A DNA stretch of 64,000 bases, from contig NZ_JACHBX010000001.1 in the NCBI RefSeq assembly GCF_014200505.1, forward strand, positions 248,001-312,000, read 5' to 3'. Source of the stretch: Massilia aurea. GTDB taxonomy: Bacteria; Pseudomonadota; Gammaproteobacteria; Burkholderiales; Burkholderiaceae_D. Of the stretch, positions 27,830-36,125 are shown one piece after another; the stretch's first letter is position 1; every line of letters begins with the position of its first letter. The translations under genes and the position numbers were made by a program. Under the pieces are notes generated by a model. The model had not been told where the DNA came from. It made no database searches and worked only from the letters and a program-made list of their open reading frames with translations.

Positions 27830-27928
27830 GTAGGGTGGACGGGTTCCCCGTCCACGCGTTCAACGCACCGCAATGCGCCACGAATCGGAGTTGGTTTGAA
27901 CGCGTGGACGGCCAGCCGCCCACCCTAC
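27830..27928. repeat. Compound palindromic intergenic repeat
   Basis: Lies between pyrF and the convergent sbcB. Outer arms GTAGGGTGG and CCACCCTAC enclose GGACGGG/CCCGTCC and a longer inverted repeat, CGTCCACGCGTTCAA with TTGAACGCGTGGACG. The left half recurs at 61858-61896. It is probably a REP-like family dispersed in the genome and may also stop converging transcription. Confidence 0.8.
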
Positions 27929-27933
27929 GACTG

Positions 27934-29382
27934 TCAGTGCAGTTCGGGCGCGATCATCTCGGCATAGTCATACAGCGCGCCGAGAATCGCCTCGGCCCGC
28001 TCATCGGCCGTCTCCGACAACGCATCGATCTCCTGGAACAATTGATCGATCGTTCTGGCCCCGCCGGCGCCCTCGAACAGGCGCGCTGCGCGGTGCGCTT
28101 CCCAGGTCTGCATTTCTTCTTCCGACAGCGTCTCGGGGAAGTTGCGCGCGCGGTAGCGCAGCAGCAGTTCGTTGAGGCGCTCGTCCTCGAAGCTGACCCG
28201 CTTGCCGGTCAGGGCCGCGGGCTTTTGCATGCGGATCGATTCCAGCTGGCGCCGGTCTTCCTTGCTGACGAAGCCGCCATACAGATCCTCATCCACATCG
28301 ACCGGCGTGCCGGATGCCGGCTTTTGCAGCACCTGCGCCCAGATGGCGCGCAGGTCGGGGCCGGCAGCGGCCAGCGCGGCGTGCGCGCGGCCCTGGTCGA
28401 GATCGATATCCCAGCGCGTGGCCAGTTCGGGCTGCAGCGTCTTGAGATTGGCCACCAGCATCGGCGACTTGTTCAGGTGCACGCTCTTGATCGGCAGGCG
28501 CGTGACGCCTTCCGGCAAGTCGTCAGTGCGCGTGAACATGCGCGTGCGGATCGTCTCGGCATCGAGGGTGAACAGTTCGGACGGATCGTAGCGGCAATCC
28601 CAGACCAGGATTTCGTTCTTGTTGGTCGGGTGCTGCGCCAATGGATAAACGAGGGCCAGGCACCCGTGCTCGACCGGGAACATGCCGGACACGTGCAGGA
28701 ACGGCTGGCGCGCTTCAGGGGCCTGGTGCAGGCCGATCTCGGCGGCGACGCGGTCCTTGCGGCGCAGCTCCAGGCAAAAGTCGAACAGGCGCGGCTGCTT
28801 GCTGCGGATCAGGCGCGCCAGCGCGATGGTCGCGCGCACGTCCGACAGCGCATCGTGCGCGGCCTCGTGTGCCAGGCCGTTGGCAGCGCTCAGGTGTTCC
28901 AGCTTGAAGCTCGGCTTGCCATCGTCGCGGGTGGGCCACACGATGCCGTCAGGGCGCAGCGCATGCACCATGCGCACGACGTCGAGCAAGTCCCAGCGGC
29001 CGCAGTTGTGCTGCCACTCGCGCGCGTACGGATCGATCAGGTTGCGCCAGAACAGATAGCGCGTGACTTCGTCGTCGAAGCGGATCGTGTTGTAGCCGAC
29101 GCCGATCGTGTCGGGCTGGCTGAACGCGGCTTCGATCTGGCGCGCGAACTCGTGCTCGGGCACGCCGTGTTCGAGGCAGTGCTGCGGCAGGATGCCAGTG
29201 ATCAGGCACGATTCGGGATCGGGCAGAAAATCATTGGCTGGCTGGCAGTACAGCATGATCGGTTCGCCGATCTCGTTGAGTTCAGCATCGGTGCGGATCG
29301 CGGCGAACTGGGCCGGGCGGTCGCGGCGCGGGGTCGCGCCAAAGGTTTCGTAGTCGTGCCAGAGGAAGGTATGCGGGCTCAT
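27934..29382 (-). CDS. sbcB: Exodeoxyribonuclease I
   Basis: A 482-residue 3'-to-5' single-strand DNA exonuclease used in recombination and mismatch repair. The DnaQ-type ExoI motif is FLWHDYETFG (D10 and E12), with GVGYNTIRFDDEVTRYLFWRN for ExoII, and HDALSDVRATIALARLI for the C-terminal His/Asp of ExoIII. The SH3-like and C-terminal domains of the family follow to full length. The ATG at 29382 (MSPHTFLWHDYET) gives the standard N-terminus. Single gene, convergent with pyrF across a palindromic repeat. Confidence 0.95.
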   Translation of the reverse strand: MSPHTFLWHDYETFGATPRRDRPAQFAAIRTDAELNEIGEPIMLYCQPANDFLPDPESCLITGILPQHCLEHGVPEHEFARQIEAAFSQPDTIGVGYNTIRFDDEVTRYLFWRNLIDPYAREWQHNCGRWDLLDVVRMVHALRPDGIVWPTRDDGKPSFKLEHLSAANGLAHEAAHDALSDVRATIALARLIRSKQPRLFDFCLELRRKDRVAAEIGLHQAPEARQPFLHVSGMFPVEHGCLALVYPLAQHPTNKNEILVWDCRYDPSELFTLDAETIRTRMFTRTDDLPEGVTRLPIKSVHLNKSPMLVANLKTLQPELATRWDIDLDQGRAHAALAAAGPDLRAIWAQVLQKPASGTPVDVDEDLYGGFVSKEDRRQLESIRMQKPAALTGKRVSFEDERLNELLLRYRARNFPETLSEEEMQTWEAHRAARLFEGAGGARTIDQLFQEIDALSETADERAEAILGALYDYAEMIAPELH

Positions 29383-29489
29383 GTCTTGTTGTTGTCTTGG
29401 CTGCAATCACAGCGTCGGCGACATGGTGGCACAGATGCGCCGTCCCGTCACGGCCCGGTGTCATGGTCCGTGCGGGACGGCATTGGGCG

Positions 29490-30464
29490 TTAGTTGCAGA
29501 CGCGGTTACGCCCGGCTTCTTTTGCCCGGTACAGGGCGGCATCGGCCGCCGCCATCAGTGCGTACTCGTCGCCGTTCTCGCCCAGGCTGGCCACGCCGAA
29601 CGACGCCGTCAGGTGCGGCAGCTCCACGCGCATGTCGGTAAACACGACGGTGTCGCGCAGGCGCTGGCACAGGCGCTCGGCCACCATCGTGGCCAGTTCG
29701 ATGCCGGTGTCGGGCAGCACGGCCAGCATTTCCTCGCCGCCGAAGCGCACGGCGAAGTCGGATGGGCGCAGCGCGTCGCGGATCAGGCTGGCGGCGGCCG
29801 ACAGTGCCACGTCGCCGATGATGTGGCCGTGCGTATCGTTGAATTGCTTGAAGTGGTCCAGGTCGATCATCACGATCGACAGGCCGCTGCCGGTACGGGC
29901 CGCGCGCGCCGCCAGCTTCGGCAGCATGTCATTGAGCCAGGCGCGGTTGTACAGGCCGGTGAGCGGGTCGTTGAGCGACAGCTGGCGGTAGAATTCGCCG
30001 AGCTTCTGGCGGCGGCGCAGCAGCGCATTGGTGGTACGGATGCGGAACGACAGCAGGCGCAGCAGATTGCGCGCCAGGACGCTCGAGCGGTCGATCAGCG
30101 ACCAGACGACGCTTGACTCGATCACCAGGAGTTCGCTGTCTTCCAGCGCCGTCATGGCCGCCAGGTTCGCCGCATCGTCCAGCACGGCCTGGTCGCCGAC
30201 GCTTTCGCCGGGCAAGACGCGGGTGGTGCCGGTTTCGTCGCCTGCGTGCGCGTCCGATTCGATTTCGAGCTGGCCCGAGAGTACGATATACAGGTGCGCC
30301 TGGCCGCTGTCGTCGATGCGCTCGCCCTTTGGCAAGCGCACGATGGCGCAGTCGGCCAGCATCGCGGCGACGTCAGGGTCGGTTTCGTCGCGAAACAGTT
30401 GCAAGTCGTTGATATGGGTACGGCTGGTGCCGAAGGTGCCGATCTGTTCCAAGTGAGTCCTCAA
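29490..30464 (-). CDS. Diguanylate cyclase with N-terminal cyclic-nucleotide-binding-like domain
   Basis: A 324-residue cytoplasmic protein. Residues about 25-145 form a cNMP-binding-type beta-barrel (HLYIVLSGQLEIESD, LPGESVGDQAVLDD). A GGDEF domain follows with the active-site loop RFGGEEMLAVLP and the metal site VMIDLDHFKQFND. Both motifs are intact, so it should make c-di-GMP from GTP. No RxxD inhibitory site is evident just before GGEEM. The reading frame has no early ATG; TTG at 30464 (MRTHLEQIG) or the TTG four codons later is the likely start. The ligand of the sensory domain is not known. Confidence 0.9.
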   Translation of the reverse strand: MRTHLEQIGTFGTSRTHINDLQLFRDETDPDVAAMLADCAIVRLPKGERIDDSGQAHLYIVLSGQLEIESDAHAGDETGTTRVLPGESVGDQAVLDDAANLAAMTALEDSELLVIESSVVWSLIDRSSVLARNLLRLLSFRIRTTNALLRRRQKLGEFYRQLSLNDPLTGLYNRAWLNDMLPKLAARAARTGSGLSIVMIDLDHFKQFNDTHGHIIGDVALSAAASLIRDALRPSDFAVRFGGEEMLAVLPDTGIELATMVAERLCQRLRDTVVFTDMRVELPHLTASFGVASLGENGDEYALMAAADAALYRAKEAGRNRVCN

Positions 30465-30581
30465 GCGGTACGCCGCGTTGGCATGCGTGATTGCATGTGT
30501 TATTACATCAGCGGGATCATAGCCGATTGTGCCACTCCTGCGCGTTTGGCGAAACTTAAACTACCATGGCGACATCTTCAC

Positions 30582-31394
30582 ATGACATCCAGCAGCATTG
30601 AACTGACCGACGCATTGGGCCAGGTACACCGGCCCACGCCAGGTGCGCGCATCGTTTCCCTCGTGCCGTCGATCACTGAATTATTGTGCGACCTGGGCCT
30701 GGCGCCGCAGCTCGTCGGCCGCACGGGTTTCTGCATCCATCCCAAGGACACTGTCGCCGCCATTCCCAAGGTCGGCGGCACCAAGGACGTCAATCTCGAC
30801 AAGATCCGTGCACTGGCGCCAACCCACGTCGTCGTCAATCTCGATGAAAACACGCGACCGACCTACGACGCGCTGGTGCAATTCGTGCCGCACGTGATCG
30901 TCACGCATCCGGTGACGCCGCAGGATAACCTGGCGCTGGCCCGCCTGCTGGGCGGCATCTTCGGCGTGCAGGAGGCGGCCGAATCCTGGTGCACCGCATT
31001 CACACAGGCATTGGCCCCGCTGCGGACCCGGCCCGCCGGTCCATCACGCACGGTGCTGTACTGCATCTGGCAGGATCCTTGGATGAGCATCTCGGCCGAT
31101 ACGTATATCGCGGCGATGCTGGCCGAACTGGGTTGGCGCGTGCCACAGCTGGGCGAAGACCGCTACCCGCGCTTCACGTGGTCGGACAGCCTGGTCGATG
31201 GCCTGGACGCCGTGCTGCTGTCGACCGAACCCTACCGCTTCACGCAGGCGCACGTGGACGCGCTGGAAAAACAGATCGGTATTCCCGTGCTGCTGGTCGA
31301 TGGCGAAATGCTGTCGTGGTACGGCAGCCGCGCGCTGGCGGGTGTGAATTATCTGGAGACGTTGCGGGAGATGCTGGAAGGTGCGGCCGGCTAG
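30582..31394 (+). CDS. Cobalamin/iron-siderophore binding-protein-like protein (BtuF family, no signal peptide)
   Basis: A 270-residue class III solute-binding fold: ARIVSLVPSITELLCDLGL, then LVGRTGFCIHP, DVNLDKIRALAPTHVV and a long linker helix ending in LRTRPAG before the second lobe (SISADTYIAAMLAELGW). It resembles BtuF. No signal peptide precedes the domain from the ATG at 30582, so it is either cytoplasmic or regulatory, unlike a normal ABC receptor. No btuCD genes are adjacent. Its stop codon lies in the first unit of a 14-bp tandem repeat. Fold call is good; ligand is unknown. Confidence 0.82.
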   Translation: MTSSSIELTDALGQVHRPTPGARIVSLVPSITELLCDLGLAPQLVGRTGFCIHPKDTVAAIPKVGGTKDVNLDKIRALAPTHVVVNLDENTRPTYDALVQFVPHVIVTHPVTPQDNLALARLLGGIFGVQEAAESWCTAFTQALAPLRTRPAGPSRTVLYCIWQDPWMSISADTYIAAMLAELGWRVPQLGEDRYPRFTWSDSLVDGLDAVLLSTEPYRFTQAHVDALEKQIGIPVLLVDGEMLSWYGSRALAGVNYLETLREMLEGAAG

Positions 31395-31436
31395 GTGCGG
31401 CCGGCTAGGTGCGGCCGGCTAGGTGCGGCCGGCGAG
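31381..31436. repeat. Four tandem 14-bp units at the end of the BtuF-like gene
   Basis: GTGCGGCCGGCTAG repeated at 31381, 31395, 31409 and 31423 (the last reads GCGAG at its end). The stop codon of the preceding gene is in unit 1, and each following exact unit carries another TAG. Copy number may vary by slippage without altering the protein. Confidence 0.92.
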
Positions 31437-31508
31437 GTGCGTCGCGCTGAGTGCGGCGTTGGTATTGCCCCTGCGCCCATGGCGGGCGCAGGGTCCTGCG
31501 GACACTGA

Positions 31509-31901
31509 TCAGTTATCGGTCAGGTGCTTGTCGGCAGTCGGGTCGATGTCGCCGTCAACGCTGACCACCGGGACGGCGGTATGGCGATGCTTGTCGTGCA
31601 GGCGGCCGATGGTGCTGTCGAGCGCGCGGGCCAGTTTGCCGCTGGCGTTGTTGATGGCCTGGTGCAGGTCGTTGGCGTGATCGTGCACGACGATCGGGGC
31701 CACGCCGGCCAGGCGCGCTTCGAGCATGCAGTGGTTGCCGCCGTCCGCTTTCTTTTCCTTGTTCTCGTCGCTCAGGTGAACGTCGACGCGGGTCACTTGC
31801 TCGCTGAAACGACCGATGGAAGCGCGCAGGACGGTATCCACGTGCTCGTCCAGGCCTTGGTGCTTGGTGATGGTGTTATCGGTATTGACATTGATCTGCA
31901 T
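31509..31901 (-). CDS. Ribosome hibernation-promoting factor/RaiA family protein
   Basis: A 130-residue protein of the HPF/YfiA (sigma-54 modulation) family, which binds the 30S subunit and stores ribosomes in stationary phase. The beta-alpha-beta-beta-beta-alpha order is visible: MQINVNTDNTI, GLDEHVDTVLRASIGRF, VTRVDVHLSDENKEK, HCMLEARLAGVAPIVVHDHANDLHQAINNASGKLARAL. It is of the short type without the long dimerisation tail, but it has a His-rich and acidic end. Single gene, preceded on the minus strand by GGAG-like sequence (CAGGAGCC). Confidence 0.85.
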   Translation of the reverse strand: MQINVNTDNTITKHQGLDEHVDTVLRASIGRFSEQVTRVDVHLSDENKEKKADGGNHCMLEARLAGVAPIVVHDHANDLHQAINNASGKLARALDSTIGRLHDKHRHTAVPVVSVDGDIDPTADKHLTDN

Positions 31902-31996
31902 GGATGGCTCCTGTAATCGTTATGTCTTTATCTTACACGCCCAGCGATTTTTACCGCGTCCGCTCCGCCAACCGTGCTCGACCTTCCATGCCGCCA

Positions 31997-33253
31997 TCAG
32001 GCCACGTCTTTTTCGCGCGCTGCCTCGTGGTGCGGAAAACGGTCCATCCGCGACAGCACCGGGAACAGCATCGCCCACACGCCCGTCACGACCAGCGTCG
32101 CCACGCCGCCGAGCAAAATCGCGCGCGTCAATCCGAGCCAGCCGGCCGTGACACCCGACTCGAATTCACCCAGTTCGTTCGAGGCGCCGATGAACACCGA
32201 GTTCACGGCGCTCACACGCCCGCGGATATCGTCGGGCGTTTCGTACTGCACCAGCAGATGGCGGATATACACGCTGACCATGTCGCCCACGCCCAGCAGG
32301 AACAGCGCGCCGAACGCAACGGCGAAGTGGTCGGTCAGGCCCAGCACGATCACGCACAGGCCGAACAGGGCGACGCCGCCGAACATCCAGGCGCCGACGC
32401 GGCGCGTGATCGGGAACATCACCAGCGCTACCGAACACAGCGCCGCGCCCATGCCCGGCGCGGTGCGCAGAAAGCCCAGGCCGGACGGCCCGGCGCCCAG
32501 GATGTCATGTGCGTAGGCCGGCAGCAGGGCGGTCGCTCCGCCGAACAGCACCGCGAACAAATCGAGTGAAATCGCGCCGAGCACGATCGGGCGCGAGCGC
32601 ACGAAGCGCAAGCCTTCGAGCAGCGTGTGCCAGCTGACGGGCGCCTTGTTGATCACCTGCGCGATGGTGCGCGTGTTCGTCATGAGCAGCACCGCCAGTG
32701 CCAGCAGCGAGGCGGCCGTCATGTGCACCGTCTGCGGCCCCAGCACATAGAGCAGGCCGCCGACGATCGGGCCGAGGATCATCGCCACGTGCATCGTCGA
32801 GGAGCCCAGCGCCACGGCCTGGCTGAAGTCGCGGTCGGGCACCAGGTTCTTGAGCACCGCCTGCGAGGCCGGCATCATGAAGGCGCGCGCGCTGCCGAAC
32901 AGCACCAGGATCGCGAACACGGGCCACACGGTCGTGCTGCCGCTGGCCGTGAACGCAATCAGCATGGCGCTGCACAGCAGTTGCACGGCCATGCAGCACA
33001 GCACGATCAGGCGCCGGTTGTAGCGGTCGGCCACGTGGCCGGCCCACAGGATCAGCACCAGAAACGGCGCAAACTGCGCCAGGCCGATCAGCCCCAGGTC
33101 GAACAGGCTGCCGGTGATCTGGTACACCTGCCAGCCGATCGCCACGCTCTGCATCTGCACGGCGAAGGTGGCGAGAAAGCGCGCCGACAGGTAGAACGCG
33201 AGGTTACGGTTGCGCAGGACACCCAGGCGCCCGGTCGGTGAGGTCAAAGGCAT
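31997..33253 (-). CDS. MFS transporter (EntS-like efflux protein)
   Basis: A 418-residue, 12-helix inner-membrane transporter of the major facilitator superfamily, closest in look to the EntS/MFS_3 efflux group. The start reads LRNRNLAFYLSARFLATFAVQMQSVAIGWQVYQITGS-like sequence, with the loop 2-3 motif GHVADRYNRR. The middle loop is short and the second half shows MVSVYIRHLLVQYETPDDIRGRVSAVN. It starts 6 bases after the reductase gene stop, implying an operon. The substrate is unknown; siderophore or drug export are the family possibilities. Confidence 0.88.
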   Translation of the reverse strand: MPLTSPTGRLGVLRNRNLAFYLSARFLATFAVQMQSVAIGWQVYQITGSLFDLGLIGLAQFAPFLVLILWAGHVADRYNRRLIVLCCMAVQLLCSAMLIAFTASGSTTVWPVFAILVLFGSARAFMMPASQAVLKNLVPDRDFSQAVALGSSTMHVAMILGPIVGGLLYVLGPQTVHMTAASLLALAVLLMTNTRTIAQVINKAPVSWHTLLEGLRFVRSRPIVLGAISLDLFAVLFGGATALLPAYAHDILGAGPSGLGFLRTAPGMGAALCSVALVMFPITRRVGAWMFGGVALFGLCVIVLGLTDHFAVAFGALFLLGVGDMVSVYIRHLLVQYETPDDIRGRVSAVNSVFIGASNELGEFESGVTAGWLGLTRAILLGGVATLVVTGVWAMLFPVLSRMDRFPHHEAAREKDVA

Positions 33254-33259
33254 GGGCCC

Positions 33260-34288
33260 TTACTGGCTGGCGAGATCGGCGGCGGTCGTGAACGCGTCGG
33301 CGAAGAATTCGTCCTCGGGCAGGCCGCACAGCGCCACGTAGTCGCGCCGGGCCGAGTCGACCATGAGCGGCGCGCCGCAGGCATACACCTGGTGGCCGGA
33401 GAGGTCGATGATGTCCTGCACGACGGCGGCGTGCACGTAGCCGGTGCGGCCCGTCCAGGCATCTTCTGGCAGCGCATCCGAAATCACCGGCACGTAGGTG
33501 AAGTCGGGCAGGGTGGTTTCCCAGGCCCGGCACAATTCGTCCATGTACAGGTCTTGCGGGCGGCGGCCGCCCCAGTACAGCGTGACCTTGCGCGTGGACT
33601 TCAGGTGCATCAGGTGCTCGACCAGCGCCTTGACCGGTGCGAAGCCGGTGCCGGACGCCAGCAGCACGATCGGCTTGTCGGAATCTTCGCGCAGGAAGAA
33701 CGTGCCGAGCGGGCCTTCGAAGCGCAGGATGTCGCGCTCTTTCATCGCGCCGAACACGTGGTCGGTGAACAGGCCGCCGGGCAGGTGGCGGATGTGCAGC
33801 TCGAGCGGGCCTTCGAACGACGGCGCATTGGCGATCGAATACGCGCGGCGCTTGCCGTCCTTGAGCAAGAATTCGATGTACTGGCCGGCGCGGTAGGCCA
33901 GCAATTCATTGGCCGGCAATTGCAGGTTGACGATGGCGACGTCCGGCGCGGCCTTGCGGATGCCGGCGACGCGCGTGGGCATCTTGCGCAGCGGGTAATC
34001 CGAGCTGCCGCCCACTTCGCGCGCCTCGATCACCAGGTCGGCCGACGGCATCGCGCAGCAGAACAGCGCCATGCCGGCGGTCTTTTCGATGTCACTCAAG
34101 GCGCGCTGCTGGTAGGGCTTATGCTCGATGGCGCCATCGAGCACCTTGCCCTTGCACGAGCCGCAGGCGCCGTTCTTGCAGCCATATGGCAGGCCGACGC
34201 CGGCGCGGATCGCGGCGGCTAACACGGTTTCATCGGCTTCGCAGCCGAACTGGCTGCCGCTGGGCTGGACGGTGATCTGGAAGGTCAT
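33260..34288 (-). CDS. 2Fe-2S ferredoxin/ferredoxin-NADP reductase fusion (CDP-6-deoxy-delta-3,4-glucoseen reductase-like)
   Basis: A 342-residue electron-transfer protein. The N-terminal plant-type 2Fe-2S domain has YGCKNGACGSCKGKV and a fourth Cys in ALFCCA. The FAD domain has RAYSIANAP, and the NAD(P) domain has LLASGTGFAPVKALVEHL and YACGAPLMVD. The order and length match the CDP-6-deoxyglucoseen reductase/phenol-hydroxylase-reductase group, often annotated ascD. The ATG at 34288 (MTFQITVQPSG) is the family start. It is probably co-transcribed with the downstream MFS gene. The oxygenase or dehydratase partner is not in this window. Confidence 0.88.
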   Translation of the reverse strand: MTFQITVQPSGSQFGCEADETVLAAAIRAGVGLPYGCKNGACGSCKGKVLDGAIEHKPYQQRALSDIEKTAGMALFCCAMPSADLVIEAREVGGSSDYPLRKMPTRVAGIRKAAPDVAIVNLQLPANELLAYRAGQYIEFLLKDGKRRAYSIANAPSFEGPLELHIRHLPGGLFTDHVFGAMKERDILRFEGPLGTFFLREDSDKPIVLLASGTGFAPVKALVEHLMHLKSTRKVTLYWGGRRPQDLYMDELCRAWETTLPDFTYVPVISDALPEDAWTGRTGYVHAAVVQDIIDLSGHQVYACGAPLMVDSARRDYVALCGLPEDEFFADAFTTAADLASQ

Positions 34289-34433
34289 GCGAATGGAGAA
34301 GTTGGGGCGCGAACGCGGGTGGTTGGTGAGGTGCGCCGGCGTGCGGCGAGAGGCCGCCATTCTACACCCGCCCTTGTTTTACCGGGCGCGCCCTGTGCTA
34401 CAGTTGCCGCCTCCACGATCCCGCGATTCTTCC

Positions 34434-35321
34434 ATGACCATGCCATCCCGCTCCGCTTTTGCCCGTCCGCGCCTGTTGATCATCGGCTGCGGCGACGTCG
34501 GCATGCGCCTGTTGCCGCTGCTGGCCGGGCGTTTTCGCGTGTTTGCGCTGACCAGCCAGCCCGAGCGCTGCTCTGAGTTGCGCGCCGCCGGCGCAGTGCC
34601 GGTTGTCGCCGACCTCGACCAGCCCGCCACGCTGGCGCGCCTGCGCAATCTGGCCCCGTGGGTGCTGCACCTGGCCCCGCCGCAGCCCGACGGCGATACC
34701 GACCGCCGCACGCGGCACCTGGTAGCGGCGCTGGGCGCCGTGCGCCGCATCGTCTACGTGAGCACCAGCGGCGTGTATGGCGATTGCGGCGGGGCGCTGG
34801 TGAAAGAGTACCGGCCGGTGGCGCCGAAGAACGGGCGCGCCCGGCGACGCGTGGACGCCGAGCGCATCCTGCGCGCGTGGGCGCTGGTGACCGGCGCGAT
34901 GCTGTCGATCCTGCGCGTGCCCGGCATCTACGCTGCCGACCGCCTGCCGCTGCGCCGCCTGGAGCAGGGCACGCCGGCGCTGCGGTTTGAGGACGATGTG
35001 TACACCAACCATATCCACGCTGACGACCTGGCCCGCATCGTGCTGCAGGCGTTGACACGCGGCCGGTCCGGGCGGGTATATCACGCGGTCGACGACACGC
35101 GCATGAAGATGGCCGATTACTTCGACGCCGTGGCCGACGCCTTCGGCATGCCGCGCTCACCGCGCCTGCCGCGCGCCGAACTGGCGCAGCTGGTCTCGCC
35201 CGTGCTGCTGTCGTACATGTCCGAGTCGCGCCAGCTTGACAACACACGCTTGCGGCGCGAACTGCGCGTGCGCCTGCAGTACCCGGACGTCGCCACGGCG
35301 CTGGCGCGCCTGCGGCGCTGA
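34434..35321 (+). CDS. NAD(P)-dependent epimerase/dehydratase-like protein (YeeZ type)
   Basis: A 295-residue Rossmann-fold protein. The cofactor motif is LLIIGCGDVGMRL (GxGxxG) near residue 14-26. RRIVYVSTSGVYGDCGG is the atypical active-site stretch, in which the usual YxxxK is weak. RVPGIYAADRLPL and HIHADDLARIV follow. It resembles E. coli YeeZ, whose role is unknown. The ATG at 34434 was chosen because it follows the divergent reductase start by a normal gap. It is convergent with the repeat-protein gene at 35335, whose stop is 14 bases away. Confidence 0.82.
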   Translation: MTMPSRSAFARPRLLIIGCGDVGMRLLPLLAGRFRVFALTSQPERCSELRAAGAVPVVADLDQPATLARLRNLAPWVLHLAPPQPDGDTDRRTRHLVAALGAVRRIVYVSTSGVYGDCGGALVKEYRPVAPKNGRARRRVDAERILRAWALVTGAMLSILRVPGIYAADRLPLRRLEQGTPALRFEDDVYTNHIHADDLARIVLQALTRGRSGRVYHAVDDTRMKMADYFDAVADAFGMPRSPRLPRAELAQLVSPVLLSYMSESRQLDNTRLRRELRVRLQYPDVATALARLRR

Positions 35322-35334
35322 TCCGGGCGAATGC

Positions 35335-35892
35335 TTATGCCCGCTTGCCGGGCGACGCGCAGAACGCGATCTTGCTGGTCATGATGGCCGGCAGGCCCGG
35401 CGAGGCGCAGAAGGCGCTGTCCGCGCTTTTGGCGCCCGGCTTGCCCGGGGATGCACAGAACGCAGTAGCGCCTGCCTGTTTGCCCGGCGACGCGCAGAAC
35501 GCGGCATCCCCCTTGACCAGCACGCCGAACTCGGCTTCGTACAGCGCGCGCATGCGCTCGCCCGCCTGGACGTGTTCATTGCCAGTGCCGGCGGCCATGC
35601 CCACGTACGGATAGTGGTGCAGGAAGAAGCCGAAGGCGGCTTCGCAGTCGCGCGCGTACTTCATGGTGTCGAGGATGTGGTAGTGCCAGAACGTGTCGAC
35701 ATCGACCGTTGGCGAGGCGCCGGCGTCCGGGTATTTCTTCATCAGGAACAGAAACCGCCGGTAGTCGGTTTCCACGGCGCTCGCGCGCGCTTCGGTCCAG
35801 CCTTCGCCGGACGCTTCGTGCATCAGCTTCATCTTGATCGGGTTCAGGTCAAGCGCCTTGAAGGGGGCGTACTCGGTATGTGTCGACATCAT
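35335..35892 (-). CDS. Glycine-rich-domain-protein-like (DUF1399-type) protein with four C-terminal AFCASPG repeats
   Basis: A 185-residue protein. Residues about 8-125 resemble the domain annotated as glycine-rich domain-containing protein-like, with DVDTFWHYHILDT (H70, H72), YARDC and FFLHHYPYVG (H92, H93), a His/Asp/Cys set that could bind metal. The C-terminal 55 residues hold four near-exact AFCASPG units with Cys at 133, 146, 162 and 178, separated by spacers rich in Lys, Ala and Gly. No signal peptide is seen. The repeat is retained at protein level while the DNA varies. No modifying enzyme or transporter gene is adjacent. Function is unknown; repeated Cys units recall surface anchoring, metal binding or a modified peptide. 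Confidence 0.75.
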   Translation of the reverse strand: MMSTHTEYAPFKALDLNPIKMKLMHEASGEGWTEARASAVETDYRRFLFLMKKYPDAGASPTVDVDTFWHYHILDTMKYARDCEAAFGFFLHHYPYVGMAAGTGNEHVQAGERMRALYEAEFGVLVKGDAAFCASPGKQAGATAFCASPGKPGAKSADSAFCASPGLPAIMTSKIAFCASPGKRA

Positions 35893-36125
35893 AGTTACCT
35901 CGTGTGGTTGTGTGGACGGATCGGACAGTGCCGGCGGCTGTCACGGTGCCTGAGTGGGATATTTCCATAACGCATTACCGGGAAATCCCGGTGGTATTGA
36001 CCTGTGACAGACACAGCCATTGTCATGCGCTGGCTCATATCAGCAGTTGCGCTATATCAAACTTGGGAGCATGGACGAGCTCGGTGACCGACGACGGCGT
36101 CACCATTGGTAGAAAAGGGGGCGCC

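Noticed and set aside
35335..35892. A complete RiPP-type cluster around the AFCASPG protein
   Set aside because: Neighbours are an epimerase-like gene and a membrane kinase; no recognisable maturase, peptidase-transporter or other peptide-modifying gene is in the window.
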